Source: Patescibacteria group bacterium (GTDB taxonomy: Bacteria; Patescibacteriota; Minisyncoccia; Phycocordibacterales; SBAW01). Taken from it: DNA of 8,639 nt. Location: the NCBI GenBank assembly GCA_030916835.1, contig JAUPWA010000071.1:1-8639 (forward strand), given 5' to 3'. Positions 1-5,967 of this stretch are shown here, one piece after another. The notes below the pieces were generated by a model. The model made no database searches. It was not told the DNA's origin and worked only from the letters and a program-made list of their open reading frames with translations. Made by a program: the position numbers and the translations under genes. Numbering within the stretch: the first letter of the stretch is position 1; every line of letters starts with the position of its first letter.

Positions 1-39
1 CGCCGCGCTGAGGCTCCTGTCAATCTTCCTATCGGATAA
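1..39 (+). CDS. Possible C-terminal tail of an upstream gene (partial, frame uncertain)
   Basis: Reading from base 1, frame 1 is open for 12 residues (RRAEAPVNLPIG) and stops at TAA 37-39, two bases before the ATG at 42. That gives an operon-like TAA-GT-ATG junction. Frame 2 is also open from the left edge and runs to TGA 134-136. It begins AALRLLSIFLSDKY, which resembles the last helix of the RuvX/YqgF family (A-A-x-x-x-L-x-x-F/Y-L-D), and ruvX often precedes mltG. If frame 2 is the real gene, mltG would start at 129 instead of 42. The window shows too little to decide, so neither the product nor the frame is certain. Confidence 0.3.
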   Translation, partial: RRAEAPVNLPIG

Positions 40-41
40 GT

Positions 42-1079
42 ATGCGCAAAGAACCTCTCCACAAACGAGCAAAAGCGCATATTGTCCGTACTACGGGCAT
101 ATGCAACGAGTGGTGCCGACATTGGCGCATGTATGACCGTTTGTTACCCTCCGCCTTTTTGTGCGGGGTACTACTCTTTTTGATCTATTACCTCGCCATC
201 GCTGCGCCGGTCGATTTTCAAAGCACCTCTCTCGTTAAAGTAACGAAGGAAGAGTCTATAGGGGAGGTGGCAAATCGGTTGAAGGAAAAGAACCTCATCC
301 ACTCGGTGGTGGCGTTTAAGCTTTTTGCGCGCGCGTTTGGAGCGCACGACCATCTTGTTGCAGGTGAATACTTTTTCCCCGGACCCCAGAATGTCATTCT
401 TCTGAGCCGCCGCCTGGCTCATGGCGATTACCAACTCGTACCGGTACGCGTAACCTTTCCTGAGGGAGTGACCATCTCGCGCATGGCAGAGATACTCCAT
501 GAGCGGGTGCCAGATTTTGACGTACAGGCGTTCCGCGCCTCGGCACAAGCAAAGGAGGGCTACCTGTTCCCTGATACGTACTTCTTCTTACCGGGGCAAG
601 AGCCGCTCGCTGTTATCACAACGCTTGAAGCTAATTTTAAAGAAAAGATAACAAAGCCAGAGGTTGCTGCTGCTATTGCCCAGTCGAAGCGATCGCTCGT
701 AGACCTGGTCACTATGGCGTCTCTCCTTGAGAAAGAAGCTTCAAACTTCCACGATCGTCAAGTTATTGCTGGCGTTTTGTGGCATCGTCTTGCAATAGGG
801 ATGCCGCTGCAGGTTGATGCGGTTTTCCCGTACATCATCGGGAAGAACACGTTTGAACTTACCAAGGCCGACCTTAAAGTTGCCTCACCGTACAACACCT
901 ACACCAACAAAGGCTTGCCGCCTGGCCCTATCAATAACCCGAGCATTGAGTCAATTTTGGCAGCAGCAACTCCAATTACAACAAATTATGTGTACTACCT
1001 CTCTGACATGCAGGGTAATTTTCATTTTTGTGTCACGTATGCTTGCCAAAAGGCAAATCAGCAAAAGTATTTGAAATAA
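42..1079 (+). CDS. mltG: Endolytic murein transglycosylase MltG (YceG-like)
   Basis: MltG is an inner-membrane lytic transglycosylase that cuts nascent glycan strands inside the chain and is thought to set their length. Of 345 residues, about 34-55 form one membrane anchor; the rest should lie outside the membrane. A LysM-like part (about 62-130) precedes the YceG catalytic domain (about 135-345). Family motifs are visible: EGYLFPDTY (172-180), MASLLEKEAS (225-234) with the catalytic glutamate at E230, GMPLQVDA (253-260), and SPYNTY...GLPPGPINNPS (282-301). The protein ends soon after the family's usual C-terminal helix (NQQKYLK). In-frame starts are ATG 42, chosen because it sits two bases after a stop, and ATG 129 (M30). 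M30 would leave only a few cytoplasmic residues before the helix and is a real alternative. Neither has a Shine-Dalgarno. The family call is firm; the N-terminus is not. Confidence 0.93.
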   Translation: MRKEPLHKRAKAHIVRTTGICNEWCRHWRMYDRLLPSAFLCGVLLFLIYYLAIAAPVDFQSTSLVKVTKEESIGEVANRLKEKNLIHSVVAFKLFARAFGAHDHLVAGEYFFPGPQNVILLSRRLAHGDYQLVPVRVTFPEGVTISRMAEILHERVPDFDVQAFRASAQAKEGYLFPDTYFFLPGQEPLAVITTLEANFKEKITKPEVAAAIAQSKRSLVDLVTMASLLEKEASNFHDRQVIAGVLWHRLAIGMPLQVDAVFPYIIGKNTFELTKADLKVASPYNTYTNKGLPPGPINNPSIESILAAATPITTNYVYYLSDMQGNFHFCVTYACQKANQQKYLK

Positions 1080-1098
1080 CAAGAGAATTGCGTATAGT
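1071..1098 (+). promoter_or_regulatory. Promoter of mnmA, predicted leaderless
   Basis: TTGAAA at 1071-1076 (5 of 6 to TTGACA) is followed after 16 bases by TATAGT at 1093-1098 (5 of 6 to TATAAT). The -35 lies in the last codons and stop of mltG. Six bases (CAATAT) separate the -10 from the ATG at 1105, so transcription should begin at or next to the A of the start codon. There is no Shine-Dalgarno. This is the best-formed promoter in the window. Confidence 0.65.
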
Positions 1099-1104
1099 CA
1101 ATAT

Positions 1105-2184
1105 ATGCGCAAGGCGCCAATCGTATACGTGGGCCTCTCAGGTGGAGTAGACTCTGCCGTGTCTGCAGCGCTGCTCCAAAAAGCCGGGTATGAGGTTGTT
1201 GGTGTGTTCATACGCATAGCGCTGCCTGGCTACCCGTGTCCCATAGCAACAGACCGGCAAGATGCTATGCGGGTTGCGGCACATCTGCGCATCCAATTTA
1301 AAGAAATAGATCTATCTGAGGCGTACCAAAAGCGCGTGTTTGACTATACGCTCAGTGCGTTTGCTGCAGGACGCACCCCAAACCCAGACACCCTGTGCAA
1401 TCGAGAAATTAAATTCGGGCTCTTTTTTGAGTGGGCTCGTGCGCAGGGTGCAAATTTTGTTGCCACTGGGCACTATGCACGTACACAAGTGCTGCACGGC
1501 GAGGCACACCTATATGCTGGAGTAGATACTGCCAAAGACCAGAGTTACTTTTTATATATGATCCCCGAGGGGCATCTTGGGCACGTACTTTTTCCTGTAG
1601 GGGGATATACCAAGCCAGAGGTGCGCTCGCTCGCACAGTCGTTCAATCTTCCTAATGCGACGCGCAAAGACAGCCAGGGGCTGTGCTTTTTGGGAGATAT
1701 TTCTATACAAGACATGCTCAAGCGCGAGTTGGTCCTACAAAAAGGTCGCGTACTCTCGACTGACGGCACAGTCATAGGCGAACACGAGGGTGCCTCGCGG
1801 TATACCATAGGGCAGCGGCACGGATTTACCGTGGCTGGACACAGTAGTGAAACGCAGGCGCAGTATGTTATCGCTAAAAACGTGGCGGACAACACGATAA
1901 CCGTCTCACCGAACCAAACACCTCATGGGTCGACCAAAACAAAACTTATCGTGTCTGAACTAAATTGGATAGGCGAGGTTACCAACGGCACCTATCTAGC
2001 ACGTTTCCGCTACCGACAAACACTCATCCCCGCAACACTTACTCTGACAGATGATGGTGCTCTGGTTGAGCTTGTGCAGCCACACTATGCGCCAGAAGGT
2101 CAGTCGGTAGTGCTATACACACAAGACGCAACTGGCCTGCGCTGTCTGGGAGGTGGTGTTATACAGAAGGTGCAGATACTCTAA
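1105..2184 (+). CDS. mnmA: tRNA-specific 2-thiouridylase MnmA
   Basis: MnmA installs the 2-thio group on the wobble uridine U34 of tRNA-Glu, -Gln and -Lys, using ATP and a persulfide sulfur relay in the cytoplasm. The 359-residue protein is close to family length (E. coli 368). Visible motifs in order: the PP-loop SGGVDSA (12-18) for ATP, RTPNPDTLCN (90-99) with the first catalytic cysteine C98, TGHYAR (121-126), KDQSYFL (144-150), and DSQGLCFLG (189-197) with the second catalytic cysteine C194. YTIGQRHG (233-240) leads into the C-terminal beta domains. Both cysteines are present, so the enzyme should be active. The region after the PP-loop (GYPCPIATDRQDAMRVAAHL) differs from the classical W-rich version. 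It has its own promoter, with the -35 inside the end of mltG, and no Shine-Dalgarno. Confidence 0.96.
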   Translation: MRKAPIVYVGLSGGVDSAVSAALLQKAGYEVVGVFIRIALPGYPCPIATDRQDAMRVAAHLRIQFKEIDLSEAYQKRVFDYTLSAFAAGRTPNPDTLCNREIKFGLFFEWARAQGANFVATGHYARTQVLHGEAHLYAGVDTAKDQSYFLYMIPEGHLGHVLFPVGGYTKPEVRSLAQSFNLPNATRKDSQGLCFLGDISIQDMLKRELVLQKGRVLSTDGTVIGEHEGASRYTIGQRHGFTVAGHSSETQAQYVIAKNVADNTITVSPNQTPHGSTKTKLIVSELNWIGEVTNGTYLARFRYRQTLIPATLTLTDDGALVELVQPHYAPEGQSVVLYTQDATGLRCLGGGVIQKVQIL

Positions 2185-2221
2185 TTGTTGATAACGAGCT
2201 CAAATAGTGCCCACGTGGCCG

Positions 2222-2233
2222 TATACTTGGGAT
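2222..2233 (+). promoter_or_regulatory. -10 element placed for a leaderless start at 2234
   Basis: TATACT (2222-2227) lies six bases (TGGGAT) before ATG 2234, the same geometry as mnmA. No convincing -35 is seen. An 8-bp palindrome CCACGTGG (2211-2218) sits just upstream and could be an operator or chance. The placement argues against the longer GTG start at 2207, which would lie upstream of the -10 itself. Confidence 0.5.
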
Positions 2234-2635
2234 ATGCAAAAAAGAAGGAGTGTTGTTGCTCTGGCGTGTATGCTCGTTGCTCTTGTTGGTGCGTGGTGGT
2301 TAGCTGCGCACAGCACGTCTGATGAACTTGCTGGAGCTCTACACGATCAAGTAATCCTCATTTCACACACAACCATTGGCTCGACTGAAAAATTCTTTGG
2401 CACACTACCTCTCGCTTCTTGCGATGAATTAGCAATGAGCATCGCAGCGACAGCGAGCGCCCCAACACAGCTTTCACTTCACTTTACGACTACACGTGTC
2501 CAAGGCACGTGCACGAGCGGTGCTGAGCCTGCTCCATTTGCTGCTGCATACACCGCAGCGGGTGGAGTTACACTAAGCACCGTCACCTTAAACGGACAAC
2601 CGATACCTTTTAAACTGCAAAAGAAGACGCCATGA
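2234..2635 (+). CDS. Small membrane-anchored exported protein of unknown function
   Basis: This 133-residue protein was not recognised. It has a basic N-terminus (MQKRR), one hydrophobic segment at about 7-25 acting as signal peptide or anchor, and an exported region rich in Ala, Ser and Thr. Two cysteines outside the membrane, C63 and C93, could form a disulfide; C12 is within the helix. No catalytic motif is visible. An in-frame GTG at 2207 would add nine residues, but ATG 2234 is preferred because a -10 hexamer sits six bases before it. Its stop TGA (2633-2635) overlaps the next start (ATGA), so it should be translationally coupled to the downstream ATP-cone nuclease and made from the same mRNA. 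Confidence 0.7.
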   Translation: MQKRRSVVALACMLVALVGAWWLAAHSTSDELAGALHDQVILISHTTIGSTEKFFGTLPLASCDELAMSIAATASAPTQLSLHFTTTRVQGTCTSGAEPAPFAAAYTAAGGVTLSTVTLNGQPIPFKLQKKTP

Positions 2636-3459
2636 CTCTTCGCATTATTAAATCTGACGGCACTGCTGAGCCATTTGATCCACAAAAACTAGAGCGTTCG
2701 CTACAGCGTGCAGGCGCGAGTGAGCCCGTAGCAGAGGAGATAACTGTGCAGATACAAAACGAGTTGCACAACGGTATTACCACTGCCCAAATTTACCGCA
2801 AAGCATTCGCACAGTTGCGTGGCCACAGACGCTCAACCGCAGCGCGCTACTCGCTTAAGCGAGCTATTCTCGACTTTGGTCCATCCGGATTTCCTTTTGA
2901 GGCATATCTTGCTGAACTTTTTCGTGCTGAGGGGTTACATGCAGAAATTGACCAGGTGGTGCAGGGTGGGTGTGTGGAGCATGAGGTTGATGTTGTGCTT
3001 ACCCGCGATCGGATGAAGACATTCATCGAGGCAAAATTTCATAACAACGCCGGTTTTAAAACAGACTTAAAAACAGTGCTCTATGTCCAAGCTCGTATTG
3101 AAGATTTACAAAAAAAATCACCACACAACCCGATACAGGGGATGGTAGTAACAAACACGAAATTTACCGATGTTGCTGTTCACTACGCAAGCTGTGTTGG
3201 TTTAGAACTACTAAGCTGGGAGTATCCTGAGAAAAATAATTTACATGACCGCATCCACATGGCGCAGTTATATCCAATTACGGCGCTTACTACTTTGTCA
3301 CAGGGTGAAAAAACAGCTCTACTAAGCCAAAAAAAAGTCTTGTGCCAACAACTACCGCACGATACTCGAGCACTCTCTGCCATAGGGGTGCGCGGCAAAC
3401 GTGCCGATCTTGTGCTTGAGGAGGTTGGGGCATTGTGCATACCCGGAAAAGCTATATGA
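2632..3459 (+). CDS. ATP-cone domain fused to an Mrr-like PD-(D/E)XK endonuclease domain
   Basis: The 275-residue protein has two recognisable parts. Residues about 3-85 look like an ATP-cone: IIKSDGTAEPFDPQKLERSL, then a helical region ending RRSTAARYSLKRAI. This module binds ATP or dATP in ribonucleotide reductases and NrdR. Residues about 86-200 look like a restriction-endonuclease-type fold of the Mrr group. FPFEAYLAELF (87-97) leads to D120 in HEVDVVL and the E-x-K pair E133/K135 in FIEAKF, the expected metal-binding and catalytic residues. The C-terminus (about 210-275) is helical, possibly helix-hairpin-helix-like, and ends GKAI. A nucleotide-gated nuclease is inference. No methylase or other restriction partner is nearby. 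The start overlaps the upstream stop by ATGA; only a purine-rich AAGAAG precedes it. Confidence 0.82.
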   Translation: MTLRIIKSDGTAEPFDPQKLERSLQRAGASEPVAEEITVQIQNELHNGITTAQIYRKAFAQLRGHRRSTAARYSLKRAILDFGPSGFPFEAYLAELFRAEGLHAEIDQVVQGGCVEHEVDVVLTRDRMKTFIEAKFHNNAGFKTDLKTVLYVQARIEDLQKKSPHNPIQGMVVTNTKFTDVAVHYASCVGLELLSWEYPEKNNLHDRIHMAQLYPITALTTLSQGEKTALLSQKKVLCQQLPHDTRALSAIGVRGKRADLVLEEVGALCIPGKAI

Positions 3460-3482
3460 TAGAAGTGTTCGTTTTTTATCAT
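3433..3482 (+). promoter_or_regulatory. Candidate tandem promoter region before the DUF7282-like gene
   Basis: Two -10-like hexamers lie 22 bases apart: TATGAT (3455-3460), with a weak TTGTGC 16 bases upstream (3433-3438), and TATCAT (3477-3482). They share an inverted repeat, ATGATA (3456-3461) with TATCAT (3477-3482). The predicted leaders would be about 32 or 10 bases, with no Shine-Dalgarno before ATG 3499. The inverted repeat could instead be a weak AT-rich terminator for the nuclease gene, whose stop lies inside its left arm. Confidence 0.3.
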
Positions 3483-3498
3483 TTTTAACTTGTATCGT

Positions 3499-4197
3499 AT
3501 GGCCGAAAATCAGCAATCGAACCAAAAGCCACAAGACCAGAAACCTGGACTTACGTGGTCTCAGCCCGCAGGAGCGCAACGCAACGCACAACCGCAGGCA
3601 AAACAATCATCAGCGGCAGCTACCACTGAAAGCGGTGGCCGTGTTATTGGAATCATCTTAGGTGTTGTAATTGTACTTGCACTCGTTGTGTGGGGTATTA
3701 CTGCGCTGCGTCAACGTGGCGAAACAGTCTCATCAACCGCAAGTAGCACTGCTGAAGTAGCAACAGAGCAGACCGAGGAGGGCTCTACTGAAACAGCAAC
3801 CACCGGCCAAACACAGCCTGTAGAAGAAACTACTGCTCCAGCAGAAACCACTACTACACCTGCAGTGACTCCAAGCGTATCGGGCGCATCATTTAGCGCT
3901 CCCGCACAACCTGCAGGAACTTCGGTTGCGGTGACTGGTCTTTCGCTTACACAGCCAACTTGGGTTGTGGTGTACGAGTCCCGCAACAGCAAGCCAGGCA
4001 ATATTTTGGGCGCTGGCCTCTTCTTTGCGGGTGATAGCGCTGTCTCGGTACCGCTTATGCGCACTACAGTTGCCGGGCAAACCTACTATGTGACTGAAGT
4101 TATCGATAACGGCGACAAGATCTTCTCCGTAAAGGAAGAGAAGCCAGTTATGGATACTGCAGGAGCACAGGTGTGGACAACCTTCGTCGCACAGTAG
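3499..4197 (+). CDS. Membrane-anchored envelope protein with C-terminal DUF7282-like domain
   Basis: The 232-residue protein has a polar N-terminal tail rich in Gln, Pro and Asn (1-46), one transmembrane helix at about 48-68, and a long Thr/Ser/Glu/Ala-rich linker (about 74-140) of the wall-spanning type. A compact C-terminal beta domain follows (about 142-232). That domain shows WVVVYES (155-161), KPGNILGAG (165-173) and IDNGDKIFS (202-210), the pattern of DUF7282 domains known from archaeal and Parcubacteria surface proteins. Their function is not established. The orientation should be N-in, C-out. ATG 3499 was chosen over an in-frame TTG at 3490, which would add only three residues. It appears to be a single-gene unit between the nuclease and the MgtC-like gene. 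Confidence 0.8.
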   Translation: MAENQQSNQKPQDQKPGLTWSQPAGAQRNAQPQAKQSSAAATTESGGRVIGIILGVVIVLALVVWGITALRQRGETVSSTASSTAEVATEQTEEGSTETATTGQTQPVEETTAPAETTTTPAVTPSVSGASFSAPAQPAGTSVAVTGLSLTQPTWVVVYESRNSKPGNILGAGLFFAGDSAVSVPLMRTTVAGQTYYVTEVIDNGDKIFSVKEEKPVMDTAGAQVWTTFVAQ

Positions 4198-4206
4198 AGC
4201 AGAGGG

Positions 4207-4212
4207 TACTAT
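4207..4212 (+). promoter_or_regulatory. -10 element placed for a leaderless start at 4220
   Basis: TACTAT (4207-4212) ends seven bases before ATG 4220; the overlapping TATAAG (4210-4215) is an alternative. No clear -35 is seen. The start codon lies in a short palindrome, GGGCA-A-TGCCC (4215-4225), too tight to fold as an RNA hairpin. There is no Shine-Dalgarno. Confidence 0.35.
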
Positions 4213-4219
4213 AAGGGCA

Positions 4220-4723
4220 ATGCCCGTAAGTGCTCTTGGAACATCTACTGAACTTCATTTGCTTGCAAGCCTCGTTTTGGCTGCACTGCTCGGAGCCTTT
4301 GTAGGTATTGACCGTTCGATGGCAGGTAAGCATGCAGGGATGCGCACCTATGCACTCGTGTCACTTGGTTCATGCCTCTTTACGCTCTTGAGTACGCTTG
4401 CTGCTTACCAGCTTGCAGCGTTCGCTAACGTTAACCCTCTCCAAATAGCTGCGTCGGTTATTATCGGCATCGGCTTCATTGGGACCGGACTCGCCGCTTT
4501 ACCTAAACTAGGTAGCGGCGAGCATTCGGTTGAGATAACAACCGCCTCTGGGGTGTGGGTGGTCGCTGCAATTGGTATGGCCTGCGCGTATGGGTTTTAT
4601 GTACTTGCCATAGCAACAACCGTCTTGAGTCTCGTTATTTTTTCATTTTTTGCTCATATAGAGCACTGGATAGTGACCGGCTGGGGGCCTGCTAAGCCTG
4701 GTCGCAAAAAGGCACAGAAGTAG
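4220..4723 (+). CDS. MgtC/SapB family membrane protein, short form
   Basis: The 167-residue integral membrane protein has about four or five hydrophobic segments. Family signatures are clear: LGAFVGIDRSMAGKHAGMRT (24-43), LVSLGSCLF (46-54), IIGIGFIGTGL (81-91) and TTASGVWVVAAIGMACAYG (107-125). The usual G-x-E-R reads GIDR here, a conservative Glu to Asp change at D31. The protein stops shortly after the last helix with a basic tail (PGRKKAQK), so the C-terminal soluble domain of long MgtC proteins is missing. Members are linked to growth in low magnesium and to modulation of the F-type ATPase in some pathogens. In short bacterial forms the role is unknown, so function should not be inferred beyond the family. 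Confidence 0.88.
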   Translation: MPVSALGTSTELHLLASLVLAALLGAFVGIDRSMAGKHAGMRTYALVSLGSCLFTLLSTLAAYQLAAFANVNPLQIAASVIIGIGFIGTGLAALPKLGSGEHSVEITTASGVWVVAAIGMACAYGFYVLAIATTVLSLVIFSFFAHIEHWIVTGWGPAKPGRKKAQK

Positions 4724-4739
4724 GAAACTAAATTCCTTT

Positions 4740-4766
4740 GAGCTACAATAGCTCACATGAGCTCAT
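4740..4766. repeat. Overlapping inverted repeats around the 4757 start and its -10
   Basis: GAGCT (4740-4744), AGCTC (4750-4754) and GAGCT (4759-4763) can pair in two exclusive ways. The first and second arms flank the -10 TACAAT; the second and third flank the ATG. The start itself begins a perfect 10-bp palindrome, ATGAGCTCAT (4757-4766). This could be an operator or a small RNA switch, but the arms are only five bases long, so chance remains possible. Confidence 0.35.
4744..4749 (+). promoter_or_regulatory. -10 element placed for a leaderless start at 4757
   Basis: TACAAT (4744-4749), 5 of 6 to consensus, ends seven bases before ATG 4757, so transcription would begin at or one base from the start codon. 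No good -35 and no Shine-Dalgarno are visible. The hexamer lies between the GAGCT and AGCTC arms of an inverted repeat, where a bound repressor would block it. Confidence 0.5.
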
Positions 4767-5647
4767 TTTATAAACCGCACCGCAACCCCAACTGGAACTA
4801 TGGTGGTCAAAACTGGACGCTCTCGCGCTCCAAAATTGACCTCTTTATGGAGTGCCAACGTTGTTTTTATATCGACAACAAGCTTGGCACCGCGCGCCCG
4901 CCAGGATTCCCCTTTAATCTCAACAGTGCCGTCGACGAACTCCTTAAAAAAGAGCTTGACTCGTATCGCGCAAAAGGTGAGCAACATCCGCTCGCCAAGG
5001 CCTATGGGCTCGACGCAGTACCACTGAAGCATGCGCGCATGGACGAGTGGCGCAATGCGCTGAGTGAAGGAGTAAAGTTTTTTCACAAAGAGACCGGCAT
5101 GACGGTGCGCGGCGGCGTTGACGATATTTGGATAAACAGCCAAGGAGAGCTTATCGTCATTGACTACAAAGCAACAAGCAAGGACGGCAAGATTGAGTCG
5201 CTCGATGAAGAGTGGCACCGCGGTTACAAACGCCAGATTGAGGTGTACCAATGGCTGTTGCGCAAAAACGGTTTCACCGTTTCAAACATGGGCTATTGGT
5301 TTTATGCAAACGCAAGCAAAGATAGAGAAGCGTTCGACGCACGACTCGACTTTGAGCTGACCCTTGTGCCGCACACCGGCTCGACCGATTGGATAGAGCC
5401 AGCTCTTTTTGCAATTAAAGAGTGTCTTGATGACGTGTCCCTCCCGAGCCCTGCAAAAAACTGCGACTACTGCACCTACCGCGAGGCAGTAGGGACCGTG
5501 CTAGGCAAATATCAAAAAGACAAACCTGCTCCTGTGCACACAGCAACGCCCACACAAAACACTCAAACCGCATCAGTCACTAAAATATCCTCAAGAGTAA
5601 GAAGTCATGCAAAAGAAGAAGACGCACACAACGGCCAGCTCTTCTAA
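4757..5647 (+). CDS. PD-(D/E)XK nuclease of the RecB/Cas4 type with paired cysteines
   Basis: The 296-residue protein has the ordered motifs of RecB-family nucleases: LSRSKIDLFMECQRCFY (22-38), GGVDDIWI (119-126) with the metal-binding aspartates, ELIVIDYKAT (131-140) with the D-x-K pair D136/K138, and KRQIEVYQWLL (158-168) with Q160 and Y164. Cysteines C33/C36 near the N-terminus and C236/C239 in NCDYCTYRE form two CxxC pairs. These could bind an iron-sulfur cluster or zinc, as in Cas4 and AddB, although spacing differs from the classical form. There is no helicase domain and no cas gene nearby. The tail from about 255 is Thr/Pro/Gln-rich and probably disordered, ending NGQLF. The last 41 bases overlap the ogt-like gene, suggesting co-expression and a role in DNA repair or processing. 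Confidence 0.82.
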   Translation: MSSFYKPHRNPNWNYGGQNWTLSRSKIDLFMECQRCFYIDNKLGTARPPGFPFNLNSAVDELLKKELDSYRAKGEQHPLAKAYGLDAVPLKHARMDEWRNALSEGVKFFHKETGMTVRGGVDDIWINSQGELIVIDYKATSKDGKIESLDEEWHRGYKRQIEVYQWLLRKNGFTVSNMGYWFYANASKDREAFDARLDFELTLVPHTGSTDWIEPALFAIKECLDDVSLPSPAKNCDYCTYREAVGTVLGKYQKDKPAPVHTATPTQNTQTASVTKISSRVRSHAKEEDAHNGQLF

Positions 5648-5957
5648 ACCCGCGCACGCGTCACGTGTGTTTGAAAGCGCGTTTGCAAAGCGCGTGTATG
5701 CTGTGGTTGCCAAAATTCCAAAAGGTAAGACTATGACCTACAAAGAGGTCGCTCTAAAAGCGGGCAACCCAAAAGCAGCACGCGCGGTGGGGATGTATAT
5801 GAAGCACAATTATCGCCCCAACATCCCATGCCACCGTGTCGTGCGCTCTGATGGCCGCATGGGCGGCTATAACCGCGGTGGCGTTGAGCGAAAGGCTGAA
5901 ATATTAAAGCAGGAGGGTGCCCGTACTCGCACAAACAAAAGCAAAGCCCCGCGCTAA
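5607..5957 (+). CDS. ogt: Methylated-DNA cysteine methyltransferase-like protein (Ogt/MGMT DNA-binding domain only)
   Basis: The 116-residue protein is the C-terminal domain of O6-alkylguanine-DNA alkyltransferases without the N-terminal domain. Motifs: FAKRVYAVVAKIPKGKTMTY (26-45), the DNA-binding helix with ARAVGMYM (58-65), the active-site PCHR (74-77) with acceptor cysteine C75, and GRMGGYNRGG (83-92). Since the cysteine is present, not tryptophan as in the alkyltransferase-like ATL proteins, suicidal transfer of alkyl groups from O6-guanine is expected. Basic tails lie at both ends (MQKKK; TRTNKSKAPR). The start overlaps the nuclease gene by 41 bases and has at most a weak purine stretch before it, so translation is probably coupled. 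The stop TAA lies in the loop of a strong hairpin and overlaps the convergent kinase-like gene by four bases. Confidence 0.9.
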   Translation: MQKKKTHTTASSSKPAHASRVFESAFAKRVYAVVAKIPKGKTMTYKEVALKAGNPKAARAVGMYMKHNYRPNIPCHRVVRSDGRMGGYNRGGVERKAEILKQEGARTRTNKSKAPR

Positions 5958-5967
5958 TGCGCGGGGC
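5946..5967 (-). terminator. Hairpin at the convergent gene ends; rho-independent terminator for the minus-strand gene
   Basis: GCCCCGCGC (5946-5954), loop TAAT (5955-5958) and GCGCGGGGC (5959-5967) form a perfect 9-bp GC stem. Read on the minus strand it is followed by a T-rich run (TTTGCTTTTGTTTG, complement of about 5932-5945), as expected of an intrinsic terminator for the kinase-like gene. On the plus strand no T-tract follows, so it would pause or protect the ogt mRNA end at most. Both stop codons lie at the loop: TAA 5955-5957 (plus) and TAG 5956-5954 (minus). Confidence 0.72.

Noticed and set aside
1545..1895. Open minus-strand frame of 116 codons inside mnmA
   Set aside because: Lies wholly opposite a clearly conserved enzyme and has a low-complexity, Ser/Pro/Cys-rich translation.
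3777..3900. Possible tandem repeat in the Thr/Ser-rich linker
   Set aside because: Composition is biased (repeated ACT, ACA, GCA codons) but no fixed repeat unit could be seen.
3711..4064. Open minus-strand frame of 117 codons opposite the DUF7282-like gene
   Set aside because: It is a shadow of the Thr/Ser/Ala-rich linker, whose codons rarely create antisense stops; no promoter or recognisable product.
4215..4225. Palindrome GGGCA-A-TGCCC over the MgtC-like start codon
   Set aside because: The arms have only one base between them, so no RNA hairpin can form, and a five-base arm pair is likely by chance.
4722..4737. AGGAA/TTCCT inverted repeat after the MgtC-like gene as a terminator
   Set aside because: The stem is five AT-rich pairs and only three T follow; too weak to call.
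4763..5251. Open minus-strand frame of 162 codons inside the nuclease gene
   Set aside because: Opposite the conserved nuclease core and with no family resemblance, so treated as a shadow despite its length.
4757..5647. Cas4 of a CRISPR adaptation module
   Set aside because: No cas1, cas2 or repeat array is present in the window and the context is DNA repair.
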